DNA from: an uncultured Collinsella sp.
GTDB lineage: Bacteria; Actinomycetota; Coriobacteriia; Coriobacteriales; Coriobacteriaceae
Reading direction: 5' to 3'
Assembly: GCA_900541285.1 (NCBI GenBank)
Contig: UQJA01000028.1
Location: forward strand, 1 to 17,291
DNA: 17,291 nucleotides
Positions 1 through 8,016 of this stretch are shown in pieces. Every line of letters begins with the position of its first letter. Within the stretch, counting starts at the first letter, position 1. The notes under the pieces were generated by a model. It was not told where the DNA came from, did no database searches, and saw nothing but the letters and a program-made list of their open reading frames with translations. The translations under genes and the position numbers were made by a program.

Positions 1-770
1 AGGATCCGAGCCCCGATAGCCTGCACGGTGCCGCCGTTGCGCTGGCGCAGCTAGGCATCATCGACGATCGCCGTGCTGCCGGTATTGCCCTGGGGAGTCC
101 CGATGAACTGCAGGCTGCAGTTGATGCTGCCGCCGGTACGGCAAACGCACCGCTCGTCAACACGCTGCTTCTGCGCAGTATGCAGCGTGCGCTGTACAAG
201 CCGCGCAACGAGGGCCACTTTGCGCTCGCCGCGCCGTGCTACTGTCACTTTACGAGTCCCATCCGTCGCTACCCCGATCTGGTGGTGCACCGCGTGCTCA
301 AACTGCAGTTGGCCTATGAGCAGCTCGGCGGCAAGGACGCCTTGGTCCGTACGCCGCGGCTGATCGGCAAGGGGCGCGAGTCGCTGGCGCGCCCTCTGCC
401 GCTCGAACCACTTCTGCCGCAGATCTGCCACGCATGCAGCGATGCCGAGCGCGCGGCAGATGCCGCCAGCCATGCGACGCAAAAGATCAAGATTGCCCAG
501 TACTATGAGGACCGTCTGGGCGAGCGCTATGCCGGAACCGTCTCGTGGGTTAGCAGCATGGGCCTCTTTGTGCGCTTGGACCTGACGCAGGTCGAAGGCC
601 TGGTTTCGATTAAGAGCCTGGGCAACGAGTGGTTCGAGTTTGACGAGGACGCGCTTACGCTGACGGGCGCCGACACGGGCATCCGTTACGAGCTGGGGCA
701 GCGCGTGATCATCGAGGTCTCGCGCGTCAATACCACGCGTGGGCACTTGGACTTTAAGCTTATCCATTAG
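1..770 (+). CDS. rnr: Ribonuclease R, C-terminal part (5' end outside window)
   Basis: This is a 3'-to-5' exoribonuclease of the RNB (RNase II/R) family, which degrades structured RNA in the cytoplasm. The frame is open from base 3 to the TAG at 768-770, so about 255 C-terminal residues are present. The RNB signature HFTSPIRRYPDLVVHR is encoded at about 249-296. It is followed by the helical stretch that closes the RNB domain and then by an S1 RNA-binding domain (from YAGTVSWVSSMGLFVRL, about 528-578, to the end). The catalytic aspartates of the RNB centre would lie upstream of the window. The protein stops directly after the S1 domain, with no lysine-rich tail such as E. coli RNase R has. 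In many bacteria rnr is close to smpB, because RNase R works with trans-translation. Here smpB lies about 8.6 kb downstream with unrelated genes between them. Confidence 0.93.
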   Translation, partial: DPSPDSLHGAAVALAQLGIIDDRRAAGIALGSPDELQAAVDAAAGTANAPLVNTLLLRSMQRALYKPRNEGHFALAAPCYCHFTSPIRRYPDLVVHRVLKLQLAYEQLGGKDALVRTPRLIGKGRESLARPLPLEPLLPQICHACSDAERAADAASHATQKIKIAQYYEDRLGERYAGTVSWVSSMGLFVRLDLTQVEGLVSIKSLGNEWFEFDEDALTLTGADTGIRYELGQRVIIEVSRVNTTRGHLDFKLIH

Positions 771-800
771 CCAAATCCCGACTCGCGGCGGGAGGGCGGA

Positions 801-827
801 GGGCGGTCTTTCGGGATCGCCCTTCGC
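801..827 (+). terminator. Probable intrinsic terminator after rnr
   Basis: An 8-bp stem (801-808 with 815-822, one G-T pair) with a 6-nt loop sits 30 bases after the rnr stop and is followed by a weak T-rich run (TTCGCATTT). The position is right for an rnr terminator, but the T-tract is poor. Confidence 0.5.
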
Positions 828-868
828 ATTTGGATCGTGGCTACCTTGCCGTCTGCTCGGTCGCCCGC

Positions 869-929
869 TTACCTGCTATTGGAGAGGTAAAACCTACCAA
901 AATAAACCTGTCCCTTTTTGGCAGGTTTA
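869..929. promoter_or_regulatory. Cluster of ACCT/AGGT inverted repeats before the recombinase gene
   Basis: Five half-sites of the form (T/A)(T/A)ACCT lie within 61 bases in alternating orientation: 869-874 (+), 885-890 (-), 890-895 (+), 904-909 (+) and 923-928 (-). The outer pair 890-902 and 916-928 is a 13-bp inverted repeat with one mismatch. Such a set directly upstream of a small serine recombinase is what a res or crossover site, or an autoregulatory operator, would look like. The repeats are visible in the sequence; the function is inferred from position. Confidence 0.5.
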
Positions 930-947
930 CAAGAAAGCGGGGATGAG

Positions 948-1553
948 ATGACGATGGTGTACGGCTATGCGCGGGTGAGTTCGCGCGATCAGAATCTTAA
1001 TCGGCAGCTGGATGCGCTGGGCGCCTATGGCGTGGGCTCGGCGAATATTTATGCCGACCATGCGAGCGGCAAGGACTTCGATCGCCCGAGGTATCGCGAG
1101 CTGCTGCACGTCCTGGGAGACGGGGACGTGCTGGTGGTGCTTTCTATCGACCGGCTTGGCCGTAATTACTCCGAGATTCTTGAGGAATGGCGACGCATTA
1201 CCAAGGAGCTCGGGGTTGCCATTGTGGTGTTGGACATGCCATTGCTTGACACGCGCGTCAGGGCCAGCGGCGCGCCGGATGTGACCAACACCCTGATTGC
1301 CGATATTGTGCTGCAACTGCTGAGCTACGTGGCGCAGGTGGAGCGCGAGAATATCCATCGGCGCCAGGCGGAGGGAATTGCGGCGGCGCGGGCGCGAGGG
1401 GTCCGTTTCGGTCGACCTCGCAAGCCGTGCCCTCCTCAGTTTGAGCTGGTGCGCGATAGCTATGAGGCAGGCGATATTACCCGCAGCCAAGCAGCAAAGT
1501 GCCTGGGCGTGTGCGTGGGGACGTTCGATCGCTGGATGCGCGAGGCGGGGTAG
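948..1553 (+). CDS. Small serine recombinase (resolvase/invertase family)
   Basis: This is a site-specific DNA recombinase of the resolvase/invertase group, 201 residues from ATG 948. The N-terminal catalytic domain starts GYARVSS, with the nucleophile Ser at residue 11 and Arg at residue 9. The IDRLGRN motif supplies Arg69 and Arg72, which align with Arg68 and Arg71 of gamma-delta resolvase. A long helix follows (VAQVERENIHRRQAEGIAAARARG), then GRPRK and a C-terminal helix-turn-helix (DITRSQAAKCLGVCVGTFDRWM). ATG 948 is chosen because GCGGGG lies about 6 bases upstream; ATG 954 and an upstream TTG at 918 are alternatives. No transposase or second recombinase is nearby, so it is a stand-alone enzyme, not part of a recognisable transposon. 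The repeat cluster at 869-929 is its likely target or operator. Whether it resolves, inverts or integrates cannot be told from the sequence. Confidence 0.9.
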   Translation: MTMVYGYARVSSRDQNLNRQLDALGAYGVGSANIYADHASGKDFDRPRYRELLHVLGDGDVLVVLSIDRLGRNYSEILEEWRRITKELGVAIVVLDMPLLDTRVRASGAPDVTNTLIADIVLQLLSYVAQVERENIHRRQAEGIAAARARGVRFGRPRKPCPPQFELVRDSYEAGDITRSQAAKCLGVCVGTFDRWMREAG

Positions 1554-1658
1554 GGGGTTTGCGTCGCTTTGTCGCTTCCTGTTGCGATTCAAATTTTGAT
1601 ACGGTGACGATGTCATTTGGGGCTACACTCGCTGATATTCAAAAAAGGAGGTTGGCCC

Positions 1659-2240
1659 TTGGCGCGCGTAAAACAAATAATCGGATGGACCGCGATCGTT
1701 CTGTTCGCTGTAACGCTGGCGGGCATCTGGGTGCTGACGGAGCAAAATGCGGTGCAGACGTCGTTGCTGAGCGAGTCCACCGCGCGTGTGGTAGAGGGTC
1801 AGGCTACGGGCGTTCAGGCTGCCGATGCCACGGGTGAAGCCCAGACGGAGAACGGAATGACCGGGGGCACCGATTTGGCTGCCCCGCCTGTCCGGTCTGG
1901 CCGACTTGCTTCCATTCGCATGTGGGTGGGCACAAACGTCCGTCGCGTTGCCCATACCGTAGAGTTTTTCTTCGTCGGATTGTTCGCCTCGGTGGTCGTG
2001 GTTTGCTTTTCCAGGCGTCCGTGGAGCGTATGCTCCCGTTGCGTGCCCGTATTGCTCTTTTGCACCGCCTGCTCCGTTGGCGATCAGGTACATAAGATCT
2101 TTGTTCCCGGCAGGCATTTCGACGTTATCGATTTAGGATTCGATGCTGCGGGCTATGTCACCGCCATGCTGTTGGTATTGCTGGCAGCGGCGTTGGTGCG
2201 CCATACGACTCGGCCGATCGGCGCCCATGCGAGGCGCTAG
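1659..2240 (+). CDS. VanZ-family membrane protein
   Basis: This is a polytopic membrane protein of the VanZ family, 193 residues. Some members give low-level teicoplanin resistance; the biochemical role of most is unknown. The family signature is clear in the C-terminal half: VGDQVHKIFVPGRHFDVIDL at about 2081-2140, followed by a glycine and a final membrane helix. Four hydrophobic segments are visible: about residues 7-25, 108-124, 131-146 and 169-184. A polar stretch with Gly, Thr and Ala lies between the first and second. The start is TTG 1659, because a strong AGGAGG at 1646-1651 lies 7 bases upstream. An in-frame TTG at 1617 would place that site inside the gene. It follows the recombinase by 105 bases and ends before a strong terminator, so it is probably its own transcription unit. 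No glycopeptide-resistance genes are nearby, so resistance should not be assumed. Confidence 0.82.
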   Translation: MARVKQIIGWTAIVLFAVTLAGIWVLTEQNAVQTSLLSESTARVVEGQATGVQAADATGEAQTENGMTGGTDLAAPPVRSGRLASIRMWVGTNVRRVAHTVEFFFVGLFASVVVVCFSRRPWSVCSRCVPVLLFCTACSVGDQVHKIFVPGRHFDVIDLGFDAAGYVTAMLLVLLAAALVRHTTRPIGAHARR

Positions 2241-2321
2241 CCGGTAACAAAACCGTTTCCGATAATGAGACCTTGTTGAATTATTTTGTGTCGCGCGTAT
2301 TTCCGAGCGGTCGGATTTGAG

Positions 2322-2348
2322 GGGCGAGCGGTAGAACGCTCGCCCTTT
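2322..2348 (+). terminator. Intrinsic terminator after the VanZ-family gene
   Basis: A perfect 9-bp GC-rich stem (2322-2330 with 2337-2345), a 6-nt loop and a short T-run (TTT). It lies 82 bases after the VanZ-family stop and separates that gene from the murR cluster. Confidence 0.75.
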
Positions 2349-2370
2349 GTGCGCCACGATGCGGCACAAT

Positions 2371-2399
2371 GTACCGCAAAAGCTGTTTGTATCCGGTAC
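2371..2399. promoter_or_regulatory. Inverted repeat GTACCG-N17-CGGTAC before murR
   Basis: Two perfectly complementary 6-mers (2371-2376 and 2394-2399) lie 46 bases before the murR start. A TTTAAT at 2416-2421 could be a -10 box, but no good -35 box is correctly spaced. The repeat could be the MurR operator controlling the whole module. This is inferred from position only. Confidence 0.3.
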
Positions 2400-2444
2400 G
2401 AATCGTTCGTTGGTCTTTAATTCTTCTCAACGGAGGTGTTTGAG

Positions 2445-3296
2445 ATGGCAAACGGATTGCTTTTGCGGCTTCGCGAGCGTGAGCTCAGCGCGAGTCCGGC
2501 GGAACGCAATGTCATCGCATATGTAAGCGCTCATCCGCACGAGGTGGTCGGGCTGTCCGTCCGCGGTCTTGCCGATGTCACGTTCTCCTCGTCCTCGAGC
2601 ATTTTGCGCTTTTGCAAGCGTTTGGGTTTTGCGGGCTACAAGGAGTTCCAGCGCGAACTGATTGCCGAGCTGGCGCTCTTAGGTGACAAGAAAGACGTAG
2701 CTCTCGAGGACATCTCCATGGATGACAGCGTCGAACGTATCGTGGGGAAGGTGATGAAAAGCAACGTGCGCACGATCGAGGCGACGGCGCGAACGCTCGA
2801 TTACACCGTCTTGGAGCGATGCGCGGCCCGTCTTAAGCGGGCACGCGCGGTCAATCTGTTCGGTATCGGTGCCTCTCGTTTGGTCGCGCACGATCTGGCG
2901 CAAAAGCTCATGCGTGTCGACAAAGAGTGCCATCTGTACGACGACTGGCATGACCAGCTCTTGTGTGCCAAGAACATGCATGAGGGCGATATGGCAATCG
3001 CCTTTAGCTACTCGGGCTTGACGCAAGAGGTGCTGGACTGCACCGCCGAGGCTCAACGTCACAACTGTCCCGTCGTGGCCGTTACCAAAGTAGATGGATC
3101 ATCCAAGCTTGCCACCATGGCCGATGCCGTGCTCGGCGTCGCTGCGAGTGAACCCTTGGTCCGCAGCGGTGCCATGGCTTCGCGTATGGCCCAGCTTATG
3201 GTTGTCGATGCCCTGTACGCTGCTTACGTTGCCAGCGACTACGAACGGGCGACGCATGTCATTAAGCAAAACTACATCGAGAAACAGGAAAGATGA
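2445..3296 (+). CDS. murR: MurR/RpiR-family transcriptional regulator
   Basis: This is a sugar-phosphate-sensing regulator of the RpiR family, 283 residues. The N-terminal helix-turn-helix domain covers about residues 1-75, with the typical SVRGLADVTFSSSSSILRFC and KRLGFAGYKEFQREL. The C-terminal SIS sugar-isomerase-fold domain, about residues 115-250, binds the effector (NLFGIGASRLVAHDLAQKL; AIAFSYSGLTQEV; CPVVAVTKV). ATG 2445 is preceded by GGAGG at 2432-2436 with 8 bases between. A GTG three codons upstream overlaps that ribosome site and is unlikely. murQ starts 10 bases after the stop, so the two are certainly cotranscribed. E. coli MurR represses murQP and responds to MurNAc-6-phosphate. 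The same role is inferred here from gene order; the effector is not proven by sequence. Confidence 0.85.
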   Translation: MANGLLLRLRERELSASPAERNVIAYVSAHPHEVVGLSVRGLADVTFSSSSSILRFCKRLGFAGYKEFQRELIAELALLGDKKDVALEDISMDDSVERIVGKVMKSNVRTIEATARTLDYTVLERCAARLKRARAVNLFGIGASRLVAHDLAQKLMRVDKECHLYDDWHDQLLCAKNMHEGDMAIAFSYSGLTQEVLDCTAEAQRHNCPVVAVTKVDGSSKLATMADAVLGVAASEPLVRSGAMASRMAQLMVVDALYAAYVASDYERATHVIKQNYIEKQER

Positions 3297-3306
3297 GGTG
3301 AATGAA

Positions 3307-4230
<924 letters not shown>

Positions 4231-4287
4231 GTGCGCGGCGTGAGCTGATATGACATCCAGACGAGATACCCAATACAAGGAGGAGTT

Positions 4288-5718
4288 ATGACGAACAAAG
4301 AGCTGGCTCAAAAGCTGCTGGACCTTTTGGGCGGTAAAGACAACGTGCTCGCAAACGTGGCGTGCATGACGCGCCTGCGCGTGACCGTCAAAGACGCGGG
4401 CAACGTCGACACGGAGGGCATTAAGGCACTCGACGGCGTGATGGGCCTGGTCGAGGACGACACGATGCAGATCGTGCTGGGTCCGGGCAAGGTGAATAAG
4501 GTGCTCGAGGAGTTCTCCAAGCTCACCGGCCTTGCGAAAGGCGTTGCTGACGAGAGCGTGGTTGACGCTGCGGCCACAAACAAGGCCGCGCAGAAGGCCA
4601 AGTACGAGTCCAAGCCGGTTCAGGCCTTCCTCAAGAAGATTTCCAATGTCTTCGTCGCCCTGCTTCCCGGCATCATTGCGGCTGGCCTCATCAACGGTAT
4701 CTGCAACGTCATTAACGTCTCGACGGCAGGAGCGCTTGCAGGCGAGTGGTGGTACCAGGGCATTCGTTCCATGGGCTGGGCCCTGTTTGCCTATCTGCCC
4801 ATCTTGGTGGGCTATAACGCGGCACGTGAGTTTGGTGGTTCCGCTGCACTGGGCGGCATCGCCGGCATGATGTGCATCGCCAACAGTGCCATGCCTCTGC
4901 TTGCGCCTGGCGCGGCTGATCCTGCCACTGCCATTCTGCTGCCGCTCACCAATGCGCAGTACAACCCCGCAGCGGGCGGCATGATCGCGGCTCTCATCGC
5001 TGGCGCATTTTTTGCCTGGATGGAGCGTCAGATTCGCAAGGTTATGCCCAACGCACTTGACACGTTCTTGTCCCCGCTGCTGGTGCTCATCATCGGCGCC
5101 TTTGCTCTGATGCTCGTCATCCAGCCGGTTGGCGCATGGCTGACGACTGCCATCTTTAGCGTTTTGACCTTTATCTTCGAGAAGCTGGGCGTCCTGGGCG
5201 GCTATATCCTGTCGGCAGGCTTCTTGCCGCTGGTGTCCGTCGGCCTGCATCAGGCGCTCACGCCGATCCACGCTATGCTCAACGATCCTGACGGCGCTAC
5301 CAAGGGTATCAATTACCTGCTTCCCATCCTTATGATGGCTGGCGGCGGCCAGGTCGGTGCCGGTTTGGCGCTGTACTTTAAGACCAAGAACGCCAAGCTC
5401 AAGAAGTACGTCGCAGAGTCCATTCCCGTTGGAATCCTGGGTGTGGGCGAGCCTCTGATGTATGCTGTTACGCTGCCGCTCGTTCGTCCGTTTGTGACGG
5501 CCTGCCTGGGTGCCGGATTTGGCGGCGCGCTCGCGGCGCTGCTTCACATCGGCACGGTTTCTCAGGGCGTTTCCGGTCTGTTTGGCCTGCTGATCGTCGT
5601 TCCTGGCCAGCAGCTCGGCTACGTTGCCGCTATGCTGCTTGCCTATGCCGCCGGCTTTGTCCTGACGTGGCTCTTTGGCGTTGACGAGCAGAAGATCAAC
5701 GAGTTCTTTGGCGAGTAG
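4288..5718 (+). CDS. murP: PTS EIIBC, MurNAc (MurNAc-GlcNAc) transporter
   Basis: This phosphotransferase-system permease imports its sugar and phosphorylates it during transport. It has 476 residues. The EIIB domain occupies about residues 5-80, with phosphocysteine Cys26 in the motif ACMTRLRV, as in the glucose/sucrose superfamily. A short linker leads to an EIIC domain (about residues 110-470) with around ten hydrophobic segments and the active-site loop ILGVGEPLMYAVTLP, Glu388. This loop form is typical of MurP-like permeases. There is no EIIA domain, so a glucose-type EIIA from elsewhere must supply phosphate, as in E. coli MurP. AAGGAGGAG lies just before ATG 4288. It sits between murQ and mupG, so muramic sugars are the likely substrate; the sequence alone cannot separate MurNAc from MurNAc-GlcNAc. 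Confidence 0.88.
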   Translation: MTNKELAQKLLDLLGGKDNVLANVACMTRLRVTVKDAGNVDTEGIKALDGVMGLVEDDTMQIVLGPGKVNKVLEEFSKLTGLAKGVADESVVDAAATNKAAQKAKYESKPVQAFLKKISNVFVALLPGIIAAGLINGICNVINVSTAGALAGEWWYQGIRSMGWALFAYLPILVGYNAAREFGGSAALGGIAGMMCIANSAMPLLAPGAADPATAILLPLTNAQYNPAAGGMIAALIAGAFFAWMERQIRKVMPNALDTFLSPLLVLIIGAFALMLVIQPVGAWLTTAIFSVLTFIFEKLGVLGGYILSAGFLPLVSVGLHQALTPIHAMLNDPDGATKGINYLLPILMMAGGGQVGAGLALYFKTKNAKLKKYVAESIPVGILGVGEPLMYAVTLPLVRPFVTACLGAGFGGALAALLHIGTVSQGVSGLFGLLIVVPGQQLGYVAAMLLAYAAGFVLTWLFGVDEQKINEFFGE

Positions 5719-5726
5719 TTTGATAT

Positions 5727-5753
5727 CGCGAGCCGTGTTGCTCAGGGCTCGCG
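5727..5753 (+). other. Perfect 8-bp hairpin just after murP
   Basis: Arms 5727-5734 and 5746-5753 are perfectly complementary and enclose an 11-nt loop. No T-run follows, so it is not a terminator by itself. It may protect or process the 3' end of the murRQP transcript. It lies 33 bases before the terminator at 5786-5819. Confidence 0.45.
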
Positions 5754-5785
5754 GCGCGCGGCAGATTTCTTGATGATATGGTTGT

Positions 5786-5819
5786 GCTGGCGGGGCTAAC
5801 TGCTCCGCCGGCCTTTTTT
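5786..5819 (+). terminator. Intrinsic terminator between murP and mupG
   Basis: An 11-bp stem (5786-5796 with 5802-5812, two G-T pairs), a 5-nt loop and CTTTTTT at 5813-5819. The ribosome site of mupG (AAAGGAG, 5820-5826) begins at the base after the T-run. Transcription of mupG therefore needs either read-through or a promoter overlapping this hairpin. Confidence 0.85.
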
Positions 5820-5835
5820 AAAGGAGCGTTGAAGC

Positions 5836-6888
5836 GTGAAAACGGGTATTTCGATTTATCTTTCCAGCCCTCTGCAGGATATTGAGCGGACGATTGAGCG
5901 TGGTGCCGCGGCGGGTGCGCGCTATGCGTTCACCTCGCTGCATATTCCCGAGGATGGGGGAGCGGCGTATGCCGATAAGGTCCGTCATGCGCTGTCGCTG
6001 CTTTCCGCCCGGGGCATTGCGCTCATTGCCGATGTGGGGCCTCGCACGTGCGATTTGCTCGAGCTTAAGCGCATCGAGGACCTGCGCGATCTGGGGTTGG
6101 AATACCTTCGTTTGGACTATGGCTTTAGCGCCCAGCGGGTCGCGGAGCTGTCCGGTGTATTTCGCATTGTGGTCAATGCATCGACAGTGAGTTCTGATGA
6201 AATCGCATCGTGGCGTGAGGCCGGTGCCGATGTGACTCGTTTTGCCGCCTGCCACAATTTTTACCCCAAGCCTTATACCGGTTTAGCTCTGGAGGACATT
6301 GCTCGGGTGAATCTTCGTCTTGCGGCGCTTGGATTCGAAATCATGGCTTTTGTTCCGGGTGATGCTAACGTTCGCGGGCCGGTATTCGAGGGACTGCCGA
6401 CGGTCGAGGCGCAGCGCGGTCGCGCGTCAAAGGTTGCTCTCAATATGCTTGAGCTTGCACATGGCGCCGATTGCGACATTGTGTTGGTCGGCGACCCCGA
6501 TCTATCCGATGCGGGCTGGGCGCAGTTTGCTCAGGTTTCCGCCGGATACGTGGACCTGCAATGCGAGCTTGAGCCCGGTTATGCCTATGTGCGCGGGCAG
6601 ATTCATCACGACCGGCCCGACTCGAGCGTCCTCATCTTTAGGTCTCAGGAGTCACGCACGACGCTTAAGCCTGATTCCGTGCCGACGGATGCCGGAGCCG
6701 GCCTGCCGCGAAAGGCGGGATCGATCGCTGTGAGTAATAGCGGATATGGGCGCTACGAAGGCGAGCTTGAGATTGCGCGGGTCGATCTTCCCGGTGACGA
6801 GCGCATGAACGTTGCGGGCCATATCACGCCCGAGGCAATGGAGCTGCTGCCGTTCATCAAACGCGGATTCGGGGTACGGTTCGTTTAG
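5836..6888 (+). CDS. mupG: 6-phospho-N-acetylmuramidase, MupG/DUF871 family
   Basis: This TIM-barrel glycosidase of the former DUF871 family has 350 residues, the normal family length. S. aureus MupG hydrolyses MurNAc-6-phosphate-GlcNAc to MurNAc-6-phosphate and GlcNAc in the cytoplasm. Family features seen are the N-terminal GISIYLSS, ARYAFTSLHIPED at about residues 28-40, LRLDYGF near residue 95, FAACHNFYPKPYTGL near residue 140 and a C-terminal beta-rich domain ending GFGVRFV. The start is GTG 5836, with AAAGGAG at 5820-5826 and 9 bases spacing. It completes the set found in the S. aureus mupG-murQ-murP-murR operon, here in a different order. A terminator directly in front suggests it is expressed separately from, or less than, murP. 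Confidence 0.88.
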   Translation: MKTGISIYLSSPLQDIERTIERGAAAGARYAFTSLHIPEDGGAAYADKVRHALSLLSARGIALIADVGPRTCDLLELKRIEDLRDLGLEYLRLDYGFSAQRVAELSGVFRIVVNASTVSSDEIASWREAGADVTRFAACHNFYPKPYTGLALEDIARVNLRLAALGFEIMAFVPGDANVRGPVFEGLPTVEAQRGRASKVALNMLELAHGADCDIVLVGDPDLSDAGWAQFAQVSAGYVDLQCELEPGYAYVRGQIHHDRPDSSVLIFRSQESRTTLKPDSVPTDAGAGLPRKAGSIAVSNSGYGRYEGELEIARVDLPGDERMNVAGHITPEAMELLPFIKRGFGVRFV

Positions 6889-6980
6889 CGTGTGACCCGT
6901 GGGCTACAATTGGCCCATCGTACGAAGGCGCCTCGTGTGGCGTGTGCCTGCGTTGGCCGATCTATATTCGGAGGATTCCC

Positions 6981-7340
6981 ATGACCGTACTGTTTGTTGA
7001 ATATCCCAAGTGCTCGACCTGCAAGAAGGCCAAGGCATGGCTGGATGAACATGGGGTTGAGTATATCGACCGCGATATCGTTTTGGACAATCCCACGGCT
7101 GATGAGCTTGCGACCTGGATTGCTCGTTCGGGGCTGCCGGTGCGGCGCTTCTTTAATTCGTCGGGCATGAAATATCGAGAGCTGGGCCTGAAGGCGCGTC
7201 TGGATGCGGGCATGACGGATCGGGAGTGCTACGAGCTGCTGGCGACCGACGGCATGCTGGTCAAGCGTCCGCTGCTGGTGGGCGACGACTTTGCGATTCC
7301 CGGCTTTAGGGAATCGGCTTGGGCCGAGGCGTTGCTGTAG
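6981..7340 (+). CDS. ArsC/Spx-fold protein (arsenate reductase family)
   Basis: This is a thioredoxin-fold protein of the ArsC/Spx/YffB family, 119 residues. The redox motif is Cys11-Ser-Thr-Cys14 in EYPKCSTCKKAKAWL. The family pattern FFNSSGMKYRELGL is at about residues 57-70 and the RPLLV loop is at residues 96-100. ATG 6981 has GGAGG at 6970-6974; frames upstream of it are open but unsupported. It is unlike true Spx regulators in the middle region and closer to the uncharacterised ArsC-like branch, so arsenate reduction is not established. No ars genes are nearby. It follows mupG by 92 bases, with a TACAAT at 6905-6910 as a possible but weakly supported -10 box. Its stop is 5 bases before the palindromic array at 7345. 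Confidence 0.82.
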   Translation: MTVLFVEYPKCSTCKKAKAWLDEHGVEYIDRDIVLDNPTADELATWIARSGLPVRRFFNSSGMKYRELGLKARLDAGMTDRECYELLATDGMLVKRPLLVGDDFAIPGFRESAWAEALL

Positions 7341-7344
7341 CGGC

Positions 7345-7520
7345 TGCGGAAAGTGCGACCCGGAATTCGCTTCCAGAATGGGATGCACTTTCCCAAAGTG
7401 GCCGGTTGCGGAAAGCACGTCCCATTCTGAGCTTCGATTGTGGGACACGGTTTCCGGTTGAGGGCTCGACGGGAAAGTGGTGACTAGTTTGAGATTGAAA
7501 TCTGGGACGCACTTTCCGCC
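7345..7520. repeat. Array of three ~50-nt palindromic units (GCGGAAAGTGCGTCCC family)
   Basis: Six half-sites alternate in orientation: 7345-7361 (+), 7380-7394 (-), 7407-7423 (+), 7441-7457 (-), 7471-7481 (+, degraded) and 7503-7520 (-). They form three palindromic units at 7345-7394, 7407-7457 and 7471-7520, with 12- to 13-base linkers. The outermost arms (7346-7361 and 7504-7519) also pair with each other at 15 of 16 positions, and the second and third half-sites pair over 7376-7394 and 7409-7427. The array fills the space between two convergent genes, where it could act as a two-way terminator. It resembles REP/BIME elements in architecture; no transposase is nearby. Confidence 0.8.
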
Positions 7521-7536
7521 GGCGGGCCTGCCCCAG

Positions 7537-7947
7537 TCAGTCCGCCAGCTGTGCCCATTCGTGCGGATCGTAGACCTTTACGTGTTTGTTGGGCTTGCTG
7601 CTCCAGTACTCCTCGTCCATAAAGGGCAGATATGCCTGAACGCCGGGGCAGATAAAGGGAATCCGCTGCTGTTGCAGTCGCTCGCGCTGGCGCTGCTCTA
7701 GGTGCGCCTCGGATATGACGGTCGGCATACCGGACAACTCGACGAGGCTTGCCTGGATTCGCTTAAGGTCGGGGAGTCCCGCGTGCCATGACACCCGCAT
7801 GATCAAAAAGGATGCACGGCGGTATTTTGCCTGCATCACCGTGATGGCGGGGCGCAGTGTGGGATGGATTTTGTCCCGTTCGGGCCAAAGGTCAGCAGTG
7901 ATCTCGAGGCCCAGGGTCTCCCATAGGTAATCAAGCTCTTCGTCCAT
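7537..7947 (-). CDS. Hypothetical protein, resembles N-terminal domain of MarR-like regulators
   Basis: This is a 136-residue soluble protein. The start CAT at 7945-7947 (minus-strand ATG) is preceded by a GAGGT ribosome site 5 bases away. The region LVELSGMPTVISEAHLEQRQ, then RERLQQQRIPFICPG and VQAYLPFM (about residues 68-110), resembles the N-terminal domain of a group of bacterial regulators. In those, an 'RkrLi..+ipFivP..qlYLPfl' stretch precedes a MarR-type winged helix. No winged helix follows here: the frame ends 25 residues later at TGA 7537-7539, 17 bases from the palindromic array. It may be a naturally short relative or a truncated gene. Function is unknown. It converges with the ArsC-like gene. 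Being a gene is well supported; the family link is from memory of the motif. Confidence 0.68.
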   Translation of the reverse strand: MDEELDYLWETLGLEITADLWPERDKIHPTLRPAITVMQAKYRRASFLIMRVSWHAGLPDLKRIQASLVELSGMPTVISEAHLEQRQRERLQQQRIPFICPGVQAYLPFMDEEYWSSKPNKHVKVYDPHEWAQLAD

Positions 7948-8016
7948 GGTACCTCGATATCAGTGCAATGATGACGGTTCGATTGTGCCATCAGCCGTGA
8001 GTGCTGCATTGTTGTA

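Noticed and set aside
1659..2240. Glycopeptide-resistance locus because of VanZ
   Set aside because: No vanH, vanA-type ligase, vanX or vanRS genes are in the window, and VanZ-family proteins are widespread without any link to resistance.
6981..7340. Arsenic-resistance arsenate reductase
   Set aside because: The fold and CxxC motif fit the ArsC/Spx superfamily, but no arsB, arsR or acr3 gene is nearby, and many ArsC-like proteins do not reduce arsenate.
7345..7520. CRISPR array
   Set aside because: The repeats alternate in orientation, are imperfect and are separated by short unequal distances; no cas genes are nearby.
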